Shown piece after piece: positions 11,033 to 21,566 of a stretch of 64,000 bases of DNA (position 1 is its first letter; the number at the start of each line of letters is the position of its first letter). The translations under genes and the position numbers were made by a program. The notes beneath the pieces were generated by a model. That model did not search any database, was not told the DNA's origin, and saw only the letters and a program-made list of their open reading frames with translations. This DNA is from Diplonema japonicum (lineage: Eukaryota; Euglenozoa; Diplonemea; Diplonemida; Diplonemidae). The stretch spans positions 323,001 through 387,000 of the forward strand of contig OZ025650.1 of NCBI GenBank assembly GCA_964019335.1. Reading direction: 5' to 3'.

Positions 11033-11097
11033 TAATAAAAAAAAAAAAATAACACGCACTTCCAATTCCCTCTATTCTTTTTTTTTTTTTTTTTTTT

Positions 11098-11862
11098 TCA
11101 TGCAATTATTTCATTTTTCATCTTTCGCATACAGTAGCTTTGTTTGGTTGACTCGATTGCGATGTCGAAGGGTCTCATCAAGGGGCTGGTGGAAAGAAAC
11201 TCGGGCACGGTGTGCCCCGAGGCAACGAGGGAGAAAAGGACTTGAGAAAGACCTTGTAGAGAGCAGTCGGAAGGATTCGGGGTTGCGTACTCATCGATTA
11301 TGATACAGTTCCCAGGCTGCAGAACACAGTTCTGTGGGGCATTATCGACAATGACAGTGCGGGTCACGTCCCTGCCAAGAAGGCTCAGGTCCTTAAAAGA
11401 CCGCATCCGCCGCCCTGTTGAGGGGTCCGTCACGAGCCCGGAGGGGTCTTCCTTCACCCATTTAGACGTTCTCCATATTACTTGAGAAATAGTAGTACCG
11501 TTCGGGTCGATGGCGCCCCATGCTATTGCACTTTGTAGAAGTGAGCCGCTCGTCCACAGCACCACCTCTGTGTTGTCTAACTTGTTTAATCCGTTTATAA
11601 ACTTCTCGAGAAAAGGTCGCTTGTGAATCACCGGTTTCTCCTTCGCACCCCGCCCCACCGCCAACAGCAGGCACTCGTCGATATCCAGAACTATGGTGTA
11701 CTTTGGTTCACCAGAAACCCGTGGGTTAAGAAGCGGCTTGCCCCTTGCTTCATTATGCCCAGGCCTTCGCTTTATAAGCTGCAAAACATCCCCAGGGTTC
11801 TCGTCTTCCTTTTTGTCTCCTTTGACAGAGCTGTGTGACTGCTTGCTACCGCATTCCCCCAT
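11098..11862 (-). CDS. SCP/FCP-type (HAD) protein phosphatase, 254 aa
   Basis: NLI-interacting-factor-like phosphatase of the HAD superfamily, which removes phosphate from Ser/Thr residues using an Asp nucleophile. Motif I is YTIVLDIDECLL (nucleophile Asp60, general acid Asp62), motif II is VVLWTSGS, and the late motif is VIVDNAPQNCVLQPGN, typical of the SCP/Dullard group. The N-terminus MGECGSKQ has Gly2, Cys4 and Ser6, the pattern for N-myristoylation with palmitoylation, so the enzyme may be membrane-tethered. It carries no BRCT domain, so it is an SCP-like rather than full FCP1 protein. No intron is needed. Confidence 0.9.
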   Translation of the reverse strand: MGECGSKQSHSSVKGDKKEDENPGDVLQLIKRRPGHNEARGKPLLNPRVSGEPKYTIVLDIDECLLLAVGRGAKEKPVIHKRPFLEKFINGLNKLDNTEVVLWTSGSLLQSAIAWGAIDPNGTTISQVIWRTSKWVKEDPSGLVTDPSTGRRMRSFKDLSLLGRDVTRTVIVDNAPQNCVLQPGNCIIIDEYATPNPSDCSLQGLSQVLFSLVASGHTVPEFLSTSPLMRPFDIAIESTKQSYCMRKMKNEIIA

Positions 11863-12344
11863 GCTCTTTTTCTTTTTTTTCTTTTTTTTTTTTTTTGTCG
11901 GTTCTCCCCTCCCCCAACCCGCTTTCTTTTTTTTTTCCCCCTTTTCTTTTTTCTCTTGCTGGGTACAGAAAAAAAATTGGGGGGTAAAACACTACAACAA
12001 AAAAAAATACACTAAAAAAAGGGGAGACATGGATGAAAAAAAAATGAGGGCCGAGGGGGGTAAGAGGGGGCGGTGGACTAAAAGAGGAACAAAAAAACTC
12101 CCAGCGTGGGGGAAAAAAAAGTGGAGGGCATAAAAAGAAAGTTTTTTGATTTTTTTAAAACTATTCTCCTCGAAGAATGCTTTTTTTTTTTTATATGGCA
12201 TAAAGTCGTAAAAGCATACCGGCTGTAAAAAAAAAAGCTGGGAGGGGGGAAAAAAAAACCCAAAAAGAATCCCTGGGAGGGTGCGTGGGGAAATGGGGGG
12301 GAAAAACCCAAAGAAAACAAAACCAATTCTTTTTCTCTTCATTT
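11863..12344. other. Intergenic, homopolymer-rich
   Basis: A/T runs and G-rich patches between the phosphatase and the ATP synthase gene. A longer reading frame continuing from the ATP synthase gene into this region comes from reading through its intron and is not real. Confidence 0.75.
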
Positions 12345-13197
12345 CTACGCACCGTACTGAGCCTCCTCGGCATCGAAGGTGGCGAGCTCGTCGCACCAGT
12401 CGGCAAGCATCTCGGTCTCGGCGTTCTGGGGCCACACGGTAGCGACGGCCTTGGAGACGGGCCCGGCGGTGTAGTCGACCTGGATTGGTTTTTTTTTTTT
12501 TTTTTTTTTTTTTTTCTTTCAATTTTCCATCACACACCGAAGCAGAGGCGCTTGCCGCCTTGGTCCAGGCGTTAAGGTACACCCTCATGTCCTCAACAAC
12601 GAGGGAACCGACCTCGAGCCTCCAGCCATCGATGATACCGGGGTCCACAAGGTAGTTGTATTCAAGCTTCCAGCCCTTCTTGTTGGGGAAGTTGTTGGCG
12701 AGGGTTGCCTCAGCAGCCTTCTGGGCAGCGTCGACATTGGCCTTCTGGGAAGCCTGCTCGGGGAGCCCCGCAAGCGTCACGTCCACCACCATAGTCTTCT
12801 TGGCCGCCTTCACGTAAATCCCGAAGATCTTCGTGACCTCCTCAAGGTTGTCCATGGCCGACGAGGTCTGCATCCACTTCAGCACGAACTTCACACCGGG
12901 CTCCACGTTTTCATATTCCTTGTCGGCAACGATGTCAGTCTGCGTTCTCCAGAACGCCTCCTTCTTCGACAGAAGCGCCTGCACGTCGCTCAGGTACTTC
13001 TCCTCCTTCTTCTCCGCAAGTGCCAGCTGGTACATCAGCTTGCTGAACTGCAGATAGTCCCCACCCACAGCCATCTCAGGGTACTCCATGGTGGCGAAGT
13101 CCGACTCGTAAATCTGCAAGAACTGCGGCTTCACCCACGCAGGGGCGGACGCCCAACGGGCCTGCCCCCTCATGGCACTGCTCAACACACGACGCAT
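12345..13197 (-). CDS. Mitochondrial ATP synthase OSCP/delta-like subunit, two exons
   Basis: The 264-aa protein starts MRRVLSSAMRGQARWAS, an Arg/Ser-rich mitochondrial presequence. The middle is helical, and the segment LEYNYLVDPGIIDGWRLEVGS matches the C-terminal beta domain of OSCP, the stalk subunit linking F1 to Fo. Exon 1 is 13197-12538; a 58-nt intron (GTGTGT...CAG, holding a run of about 27 A) is 12537-12480; exon 2 is 12479-12345 and adds VDYTAGPVSKAVATVW up to AEEAQYGA. The C-terminal extension is longer than in animal OSCP. The family call rests on the one conserved motif and general layout; other stator subunits are possible. Confidence 0.75.
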
Positions 13198-13219
13198 TGT
13201 TGGTATCTTAATGCCCTGC

Positions 13220-13257
13220 AGGGTAGAGGGTAGAGGGTAGAGGGTAGAGGGTAGGGT
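13220..13257. repeat. Tandem GGGTAGA repeat (telomere-like heptamer)
   Basis: About five tandem copies of GGGTAGA just upstream of the ATP synthase gene start, ending GGGTAGGG. It resembles variant telomeric repeats but is internal. Confidence 0.85.
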
Positions 13258-13397
13258 TGAGGAACAGCTAAAAAAAAGGAAATAAAGAAGAAAAAGTTAC
13301 TTATAAAATAAAAAAAAACGTTGTCTTCACGCAGCTAAAAAGAGAAGTAAATGCCCTTATCACCTTATGTCACTTTATTATTTTCTTATAATTCTCG

Positions 13398-14333
13398 TTA
13401 GTTTCCGTATTCACAAGAAGCATCGGTACTGCATCTAGGGTGCGGGAGTGTCTTGGGTACTTCCTGCTGGGTAGTGGTGGGAGGGGTGGGGCCGTGCTCT
13501 CTTTGGCAGATTCCTGAAGAGTAGCTGCAGCAGTAGTCACAGGCCACCTTGGGGGTGCCATCTTTGTTGTTGCAGCCGCACGCAGCGGTGCACTGTTCGT
13601 TCCACTTACGGTCGAAGCCCGTCGAGCAGCCATCAACGAAAGGGGTGTACGAAAGCATCGTTGTCTGGAAGGTGGTCCCGTTGCTGACGACAGTGGTGGA
13701 GCAGTTGACACGGTTCCCCTGAGGGTCGTCGATGTGGGCCGACCATTTCATGGGGATGTCCTTCCCACTCCTGTCGGTAGCCTTGAGGTCCCAAGTGTAG
13801 TAGTACGACAGGGGCAGCTTAGACGGGTTGTCTTCAGGGGTCAGGTAGAACTCAGCTTCCGTGGCCCACACACACGAGACGCCGTGTGCTTCACGGTAGA
13901 CCTGGAACGTGCTGCGTGTATTGGGGTAGTTGTAGGACTGGTACCCCATCTCCCAATGGGATGAGCCGTTCGCGTAGATCTCCTTTTCTTGCATATAAAA
14001 GTGGAGCGTGTCGCCCTCCTCGACTGCCTGGTAATCGTCGTGGCAATAGCCGGGGCAGTCGCTAAACCAGTTTGCAAAGCCCCACTTCCCGTTCCCCTGT
14101 CCGTAGTCGGCACCGTAGGTCAGCACAGGTTGCATCAGCCCGCCCTGGCCTTGATACGGGTTCAAGCCCGGCCATAGAAACAACACTTTACCTGGCTCCA
14201 CAGCGGGCTTGATCGGGACGTTCATCTTGCCTTCAAACCTCACCATGTCGATGGTTGCTGTGAACGTTTGCTCGCAATAGGTATTCGCACTGGCAAGTGC
14301 CAAACTGCTCACCAGCACCAACGCTGTCTTCAT
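13398..14333 (-). CDS. Secreted Cys-containing protein, 311 aa, unknown
   Basis: The start at 14333 (MKTALVLVSSLALASA) is chosen because it gives a clean signal peptide; the frame is open upstream but encodes Phe-rich homopolymer. The mature part has a beta-rich body with VLFLWPGLNPYQGQGGLMQPVL and ANWFSDCPGYCHDD, resembling lectin/glucanase-type jelly-roll proteins of the LFLWPG...LMQPVLTYG kind. N-glycosylation motifs (NGS, NCS, NGT) are present. Near the C-terminus is a Cys cluster (CTAACGCNNKDGTP...CDYCC) followed by a Thr/Pro/Gln-rich tail. Likely an extracellular or cell-surface protein; enzyme activity cannot be assigned. Confidence 0.75.
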   Translation of the reverse strand: MKTALVLVSSLALASANTYCEQTFTATIDMVRFEGKMNVPIKPAVEPGKVLFLWPGLNPYQGQGGLMQPVLTYGADYGQGNGKWGFANWFSDCPGYCHDDYQAVEEGDTLHFYMQEKEIYANGSSHWEMGYQSYNYPNTRSTFQVYREAHGVSCVWATEAEFYLTPEDNPSKLPLSYYYTWDLKATDRSGKDIPMKWSAHIDDPQGNRVNCSTTVVSNGTTFQTTMLSYTPFVDGCSTGFDRKWNEQCTAACGCNNKDGTPKVACDYCCSYSSGICQREHGPTPPTTTQQEVPKTLPHPRCSTDASCEYGN

Positions 14334-15075
14334 TTCACCCCTTTCCCCTTTCTCTGTGATGGTATGAGGTACATGGAAGAGGGGAAATAGGGGAAACCAA
14401 AAAAAGAAAAAGAAAATAATAAAAACAAGTGTGTGAGGAAAAATGGGGGAAATGAAGTCAATGAAATAAGGGGAAGGGGGGAATAGCAACTAACAGGGGC
14501 AATGAATAATGAAGAGGGGGAGGTTTGTGGATTAAAAAAAGGGGGGGAGGGAGACCAAAATTAAAAGGGAAGCAGAAATCAAATTGTTGTTTGTACAGTT
14601 GGTTGAGCCTGTCGTAGGTATCCAACAAGTTGCCACATTGCCACTACTCTTTTTTTAGCAAAGACATTAGTTGTGAAAGCAGAAAGAAAGAAAGAAAAGA
14701 AGAAAGTAATGTCGCTGACGAATGAGTGTTTAGTTTACATTTCCTCCACATCGCTGTGTCATTGGTCTCTACAGCACCCAGCACCCATCATCGAGCCAAA
14801 CTCAGCAAAAAAAAAAAGTGGGGTGAATGGGGAAGGAATGACAGGGCTGGGAGGGGGTGGGAAAAAAAGATTGCAGACCCCCTTCGTATGAATGTCAAAT
14901 GGGGGAAGAAACAGATTTTTTTTTAATGTTTTAAAAAAAAAGAAATGGCGAAGCGCCTTTTTTTTTTTTTTTTTTTTCTTTTTATCCTCGTCTTCAGCTT
15001 TTGCACAATATAATAATTTCAACACATCATCCCTCCCCCCCCCCCCCTTTTTTTTCTTCTCTTCTTCTTGTGCGT

Positions 15076-15109
<34 letters not shown>

Positions 15110-15396
15110 CCATTGAGGAAATCGGAGCTTTAAGGAGGTCTCTTTTTTCTTTTTTTTTTTAAACAAGAGAGAAGAAGAGTAGATAAACAAGATTGAACTA
15201 TGTTAAGGAGCCTGTTGTGGTATACTTTCCCTTGTTCCCTTGTTAGCTGTTGAGCTTCACTTTGACATGTATACGTTGTGCTGAGAAAGGATGTATTTTC
15301 GAAATATTTTTTTTGCATTTTCCCCCCCCATCGATGACAGGGGTTTTAACTATTTCTTTCTAAAAAAGAAAATAAAAAGGACAAAATTAAATTGCC

Positions 15397-15427
<31 letters not shown>

Positions 15428-16746
15428 AATCCCTAAATCTAAAAGAAGAAACGGGGGATGGGGAGGGGGTGGATTAAAAACAAAAACAAAAAAAAACCCC
15501 CCCTTTCTTTCTCCATTCGTCTTTATATGGTTACCAGTTTGAAGAGAAAAAAAAAAAAAGAAAAGACGAAGGGGGAAAAAAAAAAGAAGAAAGAAACCTC
15601 CCAATTCTGTCCTGACTGAATGACTTCTGGATTCGCCAATTTTTTTAAGTTTCAGCCTTGCGAATGTACTCCCCCCTGAACTGGTTGAGACTACTGCAAA
15701 CTTCTAATGATTCTTCGGGAAAAAAAAAAAGAAATCCATAACTATCGCGGTAGACATAGTAAAGAGGTTTACAGCATTCATTTTATTTCCCCTTCTTTTT
15801 CTTCATTTTCTTTTTTTTAAAAACTCGTTTCTTTCTTTCTTTTTCTATTGTCGCCAAGAGGTGGAGGGGGGAAGAAGAGAAAAAAAGTAGGGAGAAAGAG
15901 AGGGAAGAAGACCGCAACCACGCCACACAGGGCAGTGCGAGATTTGACCCACCCCCCCTGCATCACAAGACAGAAGGCAAGTATGAAGGGGCTGGGGAGG
16001 AGGAGTGGGCAGAGAGGTAGTAAAAGAATAATCAATGTTTTTTTTTTTTTTGTTTTGTTTGGTTTTCTTCCTTTTTTTTTTGTCCTTCCTTCTTTCTTAC
16101 TTTTTTCCGATCTTTTTTCCTTCCCTTTTTTTCTCGTTTTTAAAAAAGAATACCTCATTGATAGCGCGATTTGAAAAAAAGGGGGGGGGGGAAGGGGAAT
16201 GGGATGAGGTGGAGAAACGTAACTGAATAAGGGTGTGCGTGTTGGAAAAAAAAAAAAGAAAAAAAAAAACCAAATATCGAACACATAAAATAAAAAAATA
16301 AACGTTGTTGTTTGTTCTTTTCCTTTCCCCCCCCCCTTTTTTTTTCTTCTTTAAAAAATATCCCCCTGAACTTATAGGCGAATGGGATTTGTTAAAAACA
16401 GATAAAAAAAAAAAGAAGAAGAAAAACGCCTTACTCACCACACATGTCGTGAGCAGTCGTCCCTATCTCACCTATCCCCTCATTTTCTTTTTTTTTTTTT
16501 TTTTTTTTTTGTAAAAAACAAAAAAAGGAAAAAAAAAAAAAGTTGGCAATAAAAGGAAGGGAAGAGGTGTGTGAGAGTGTTGTGTGTTTGGGACCAATCG
16601 CAAGAAGAACTCATATTATTGCACACGATCCATGCGAACAGGCGAGAGAACCACAAAAAAAAAAAAAAAAAAAAAGGAATTTTATTTATTTATTTATTTA
16701 TTTATTATTGGTTTCTTTTTTTTTCTTTTTTTTTTTTCTTTAAATC
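14334..16746. other. Intergenic, low-complexity DNA
   Basis: About 2.4 kb dominated by A, T and C homopolymers with a few mid-GC islands (14580-14790, 15600-15720). All ORFs are low-complexity. No RNA motif was recognised. Confidence 0.7.
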
Positions 16747-18195
16747 TCACCAATTCCCAGGAGCAGGCGATGGTGTGTCAGCCCTCGACACCGACATGCT
16801 GCACTCCACATCGTCAGTGATATCATCATCGTCTTCGTCCTCCGCACGGGAAGAGGCTGAGCGAAGTATCATGAACACAACCCAAGCAAACGGGGGGATG
16901 ATTCCAATAAACCAAAACAAATCCGGCTTCGTGTGATGGTAGTGGAGCAACGCTAAAACAGAGATGAAGCTAATACCAACCGCAACAAGGAAGGTCAACA
17001 CCGACATAAAGACGGAAGTTCGGGTACGGATCAACGGGGTCTGCTCGCCATCCTCTTCACAGTCTGCACACTCCTCCTGCATGGTAGAGAGCGAGCTTTC
17101 TGTGCACACCAACGGGCTTTCCATAAACGATGACGACGACGCCACTGGAATGGGGACATCGAAGTTCTCAACGTCATCCTTGTGCAGGGCTTGCATACCA
17201 TCGACATCGACTGTCTCGCACGCTGACCTGACGTACTCCCACTCGCACAGGTCCGCAGCTGTCGGTCTCTCATCGGGGTCGTTGGCAGTTGTCTTGTACA
17301 CGAACTCCTTCAAACTCTCCGGAGCATCTGCTAGCAGCACCTGACGATCGTTTGCCCAGGTGGTGTCCTTAATCGGATGAACGCCTTTGTTGTAAACCCA
17401 ACCCAAAACAAGGCCCATTGAGTACACATCAGAAGGGTACGAATACTCCATATTAGAGATCCTTTCAGGCGCCATCCAGTGCGAGGCACCAATCTCAGAA
17501 TTCGCCATCGAGTTCCCAATGTTCGTCAAACGAGAAATCCCGAAGTCCGCAAGCTTAACACGACCATAACGGCCTATGAGGATGTTGGCAGGGCGCACAT
17601 CGCGGTGGACGATGTGCCGTGCTCGGAGGAACTTCAACCCTTCGGAGAGAGACTTCGCTATGGCGCTTAAGTCGCCAAATGACATTAGCTTCGAATAAGA
17701 ATCGTCAAAGATGCCCTTCAGGGAGCCGTATGCCATGTACTCCATTAGAAGGCATACCTTTCCTTGCGACTCGCTTCGGTAGGCAGCAAGCGTTGAGACG
17801 AGGTACTCACAGTCCTTGCAGCGCAGTCTTGCCAGCTCCTTCTTGATAGTTCCCTTCGTGGTTTCCGTCGAAAGGTCGATCGACTTCAAAGCGTAGATCT
17901 TGTCGCACGATTTGTCCCTTACTCTGCGGACCTCTCCGAAGCTTCCTTTCCCGATCTTGACACCGTGCTCCAGTTGTGCGAACTGAACGGACGACCTTGC
18001 TGGTCTCCTGTCGCTGTTGTTTTGCTGCCTCTCGTTCTTGTCTCTCCCAACTGTGTGCTCACCCCTGAACTTAATCATCCCATCCTCTCCCATCTCTGCT
18101 GCTACATGGTCGTCCTTCTTCTCCCCTTCACACCGTGCGACAGGGTGCAACGGCTGCCGTCGTACTCCACTTAAATCGAGCTGCAGCGGCGGCAT
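16747..18195 (-). CDS. Protein kinase (STE/MAPKK-like) with two C-terminal membrane spans
   Basis: 482 aa. The kinase domain spans about residues 76-325: Gly loop IGKGSFGEV (81-89), ATP Lys104 in YALKS, catalytic loop IVHRDVRPANIL (195-206), DFG at 217-219, APE region WMAPERIS, and PSDVYSMGLVLG. The catalytic-loop Lys of HRDxKxxN is Arg here (HRDVR), so activity may be altered. After an acidic Ser-rich linker there are two hydrophobic spans (about 395-418 and 424-445) and an acidic tail (EDEDDDD). The topology suggests a kinase anchored in a membrane by its C-terminus with the catalytic domain cytosolic. Closest feel is STE7/STE11 or NEK-like; the subfamily is not certain. Confidence 0.9.
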   Translation of the reverse strand: MPPLQLDLSGVRRQPLHPVARCEGEKKDDHVAAEMGEDGMIKFRGEHTVGRDKNERQQNNSDRRPARSSVQFAQLEHGVKIGKGSFGEVRRVRDKSCDKIYALKSIDLSTETTKGTIKKELARLRCKDCEYLVSTLAAYRSESQGKVCLLMEYMAYGSLKGIFDDSYSKLMSFGDLSAIAKSLSEGLKFLRARHIVHRDVRPANILIGRYGRVKLADFGISRLTNIGNSMANSEIGASHWMAPERISNMEYSYPSDVYSMGLVLGWVYNKGVHPIKDTTWANDRQVLLADAPESLKEFVYKTTANDPDERPTAADLCEWEYVRSACETVDVDGMQALHKDDVENFDVPIPVASSSSFMESPLVCTESSLSTMQEECADCEEDGEQTPLIRTRTSVFMSVLTFLVAVGISFISVLALLHYHHTKPDLFWFIGIIPPFAWVVFMILRSASSRAEDEDDDDITDDVECSMSVSRADTPSPAPGNW

Positions 18196-18473
18196 ATTAG
18201 TATACCTCCCCCTGTTGCAGGTGGTTTTTTTTGTTTTTTTATATTACTTTTTTGACTTGATAAACAATACTAACAATACTAACAATGTTGTTTTGGGGGA
18301 TGGTTTCGGGTTTTGCGGGTAAGAAAAGAAAAAAAAAAAAGGAAACACAGGCAAAAAGAAGAGAGAAGAAGAAAAAAAAGATAACATAATACATTGGTAC
18401 AATATACTTTCCCCCCTTGAGAGGAAATCAAAACAAAAAAGGGAGGGGATTTACAAGAGGTAGTGGATGTGGG

Positions 18474-21444
18474 CTAGTACTCATCGTCTATGTGCTCGGG
18501 TGAAGCGTCCACCTTTAGATGTTTTTGCCCCTCCCCCGTTTCATTCACATACCCGTGTGATGAAGGTCCAAGACACGCTGTTTCGGTGGGCAGCGTAGAG
18601 AGAAGAGAACAGAGCCGCCCCATACTCAGGGAGGACAGGATCGGGACAGTCGTCACCTGCAACATGTGAATAATAACACCTCTACACACCGTAGGACGCT
18701 TCAAAGGACGCTGCCAGCTCGTCCATGCACTCATCAGGACCAACCAAAATGCACAGCAGTGACGACGGTGCCCCTGAGACAGCGGGCTGCGCAGCCATGT
18801 TGCCAAGCAGTTTCAAGACGACAGAAGGGTCGCTGTTCGAGATGCCCTGCAAGGTGTGATGAAGGTGATGATTGCATACTTGGAAAAGGGTAGGCGCGTC
18901 TGTGTCCAGCACCTCGTGGTATATGGCGCTGGTGTCGGTTGCCACGCTGCCCCATGCGTGGAAGAGCTGCGTCTTGTCATACGACTGCTTGAACTTCGCA
19001 TCGAATGCGTGCGCACACGCCCTTGTGATTCGCACTTCCTCCTCTTCCAACCCCGTGGCATCCTCGTCACCCATCGACGGCACCTTCACCAGCAACACGT
19101 CCAGCGGCACTGTCCCCTCGAACCCATCTGCCACACCCGTCTCGGACGTCGCTGCCGACCCCGGTCCCACCTTGCTCGATCGCCTTTTCGAGCTCGTGAT
19201 GGACCCCTCCCGCTGGGGGGGTGGTTGGTGCATCCCACTGGTCTTCTTTACCGACGACACTGTTGCGGGCCTTGTCGGCTTCTTCTTTGGTGTCTTGTTG
19301 ATGTGCCCCGACCCGATGCCAGATGCACCCCCCTGTTGCCCAGGACCTACCCTGATAGGTCCCATTGTCGTACCACCTTTGCTCCCACTCCCGCCTGTGG
19401 TCATCATCAACGGTCTTGGCGGGTTTCCGTACTTCGGGGACACAGGCGGCCGCTCTGTTGGCGGCGGTGTGCGCATCATGGCGGGCATTGGCTGTGGCAG
19501 CTTGGACCTAGGAGGCGACCCAGGCCCTAGCATCGGATAGGCACCTGTGTCCGCTAGCCTTACACGAGTTCGGTATGTCGGAGGTGCGTCGGGAGGAGAG
19601 CAGTCTTCGAGGTATAAATACGGCTCCGGGGCCTGTTCAGAATCGGGTGAGTAAGCCTTAGCCCTCTCGATGTTCAGCCTGATTTCAATGCACTTCCTGA
19701 ATACGTTCATCCACTCCGCGCGCTCAGAACTTGAAGTGCAACAGAAGCGCATCCTCTGCCTGCTGTAGGTCTCGATCATGAAGCCGAAAGACTCGTACTT
19801 CCCAGTAGGTGGGTGATTACCTTGGGTAGCATCCTTGAAGGACTCCAGTTCTACTTTTGCAATAGACTCCACGTTAATGATGTTTTGGAAGGGCCCTTGG
19901 TCGTTGGTGCTGTACTTCAGAACCCCGTCTCGCAAAACGAAGAAACGTCTCTGCCACGAGACGAACATCCCCGAGGACCTGAACATCCAACCCCAATACG
20001 AAGGGAACACCGATGTGTGCTTCGTTCCGGGGTGCAGTGCAATAGGGTCGAACTCATCCTCACCACTGCCCATCAGCTGCGGTGCGTACCTTGTCAGCAT
20101 GAAGGCCATAAGTTCTTGCAGCTGCGACAGCATGATCTGGTACCTGCCAGCATCTTGCTGCGTCATGATAAGCTCTTCGAGGTTGTAGTTGTCGGTCCTG
20201 GAGGCCATCCTGTTAAGGTCAGGCAACCCGCCCCTCAAATCACTCTCAAGCTCTGTTCTCTCCCGTTCATGCTCGCTTGTCGCCTCATCCAAGAGCCTTC
20301 GGTATTCTTCTGAGCATGCCTGCTCCTTCCGCAAAGCCTCTTCAAGCCTTTCCGTTACGTCTTTCAATTCCTCCTGATGACGCAGTGTCTCCGCTTCCAG
20401 CTCCGCAGTGTGCTCGTCCCTCATCTCTTGCAATTCGGTGCTCCGTTCGCCATTGCGTGTTGCTCCCTCCTCACCCATTTTCTCGACAGCGCTCTCACCA
20501 GCATCCACAGCACAACCAAAGAGAACCAAGTCCGTCTCCTCGTACACTTCAATCCTCTGTTCAAGCTCTTCGATCTGTAGCAGCAGTAAATCACTCATGC
20601 TCTCCGAAGTTTCCTTCTCTTCCCGCCTCTTGCTTTCCGCCTCGGCCATAGTCTCAGACTGTCTTGCTGCGGCCTCTTGTATCTCTTCCCTTGCCTCTCG
20701 TCGAATGTCATCTTGCTTTTTCAGGGCCTCTTCGAGGGCCTCTTTGTGCTGTTCAGCCATTGTACCCATCCTGTCTTCATACTCCCCGATAGTAGCATCC
20801 AGGGCCTCCTTCCCTTCTGTGTTGATCATCTCCCCACGGTTCAGGAGCATTTCCTTCTCGCCGTGTGCGCCGTTCAGCTGCTCCATGAGGGTCTCCTCCG
20901 TCGCGCATCGCTCGGCACGCTCTTCGGTAAGGACGTCGTAGATGCGTTCAAGCTGCATCTGTGCGTTGATCTTCTCCATCTTGCACCGTGCTTCCTGTTC
21001 CTCCATCAAGACATCCTTCCTTGACGATGTCTCTAGCTGCTGTGCGATCACAATGCCTGCCCTGTCAAGCTGCATCCTAAGTTCGCGCATCGACCCGTCG
21101 TTGTGCGATGTAACCTCGCGCGGTCCAGAAAGACGTCCCCTCAGCTTTTCCAAGTTTGTCGTTTCATGCCACCTGCCAGGATAGCTTGCTGCAGGGTCTC
21201 CTGCCAATTCGATCCCATGCTGCAAGCGTGCAATCACAGAGTTCAGCACCATCCTTTCATCGTCCCCCATTGTGTGCACGGACTCCTTCCCAGGTGACAC
21301 GCTTGCGTCCCTTCCTGGCTCCTGTGCAGGCACCGAAGTCCGTCCCTGGGACGGCTGTCCCGGTGACCCCATCCATCGATCAAAGCTCCCTTCAGGCGAG
21401 CCGAAATGCTGTCTAGGGGGCATGCCCCTCGATCCACTTCGCAT
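18474..21444 (-). CDS. Coiled-coil and PH-domain protein, 965 aa, three exons
   Basis: Start at 21444 (MRSGSRGMPP) because the frame upstream overlaps the FKBP gene. Residues about 90-420 are long Glu-rich coiled coils. A PH domain follows (about 470-590): SYWGWMFRSSG, WQRRFFVLRDGVLKYS, FGFMIETYSRQRMRF, SERAEWMNVFRKCI. A Pro/Gly/Ser-rich linker leads to a C-terminal globular part with VLLVKVPSM. Exon 1 is 21444-18690; a 33-nt intron 18689-18657 (GTGTGT...CAG); exon 2 18656-18553; a 40-nt intron 18552-18513 (GTATGT...AAG); exon 3 18512-18474 ending DASPEHIDDEY. Without splicing the frame stops at SYGV. PH domains bind phosphoinositides or proteins, so a membrane-linked scaffold is likely. Confidence 0.88.
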
Positions 21445-21487
21445 TTTTGAGGACCCTCCCTGATCCTGTGTAATGACACATGTTATG

Positions 21488-21530
21488 CTGAGAATAAACA
21501 GGAAACAAGGAAGAAACAAGTGGGTAGAAA
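21488..21530 (-). promoter_or_regulatory. Candidate splice-leader acceptor with long pyrimidine tract
   Basis: Between the FKBP stop (21567) and the next start (21444) the minus strand has a nearly unbroken tract of about 35 pyrimidines ending in CAG at 21490-21488, 44 nt before the ATG. This is the clearest trans-splice-type acceptor in the window. Confidence 0.5.
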
Positions 21531-21566
21531 AATAACAGTTCAAACAAAAGCCAACTGTGGAAACAG

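Noticed and set aside
11992-12344. C-terminal extension of the ATP synthase frame rich in Arg, Lys and Phe
   Set aside because: Product of reading through the 58-nt intron; the spliced form ends at 12345.
14334-16746. Lys- and Phe-rich ORFs up to 155 codons on both strands
   Set aside because: Homopolymer translation with no conserved or globular segment.
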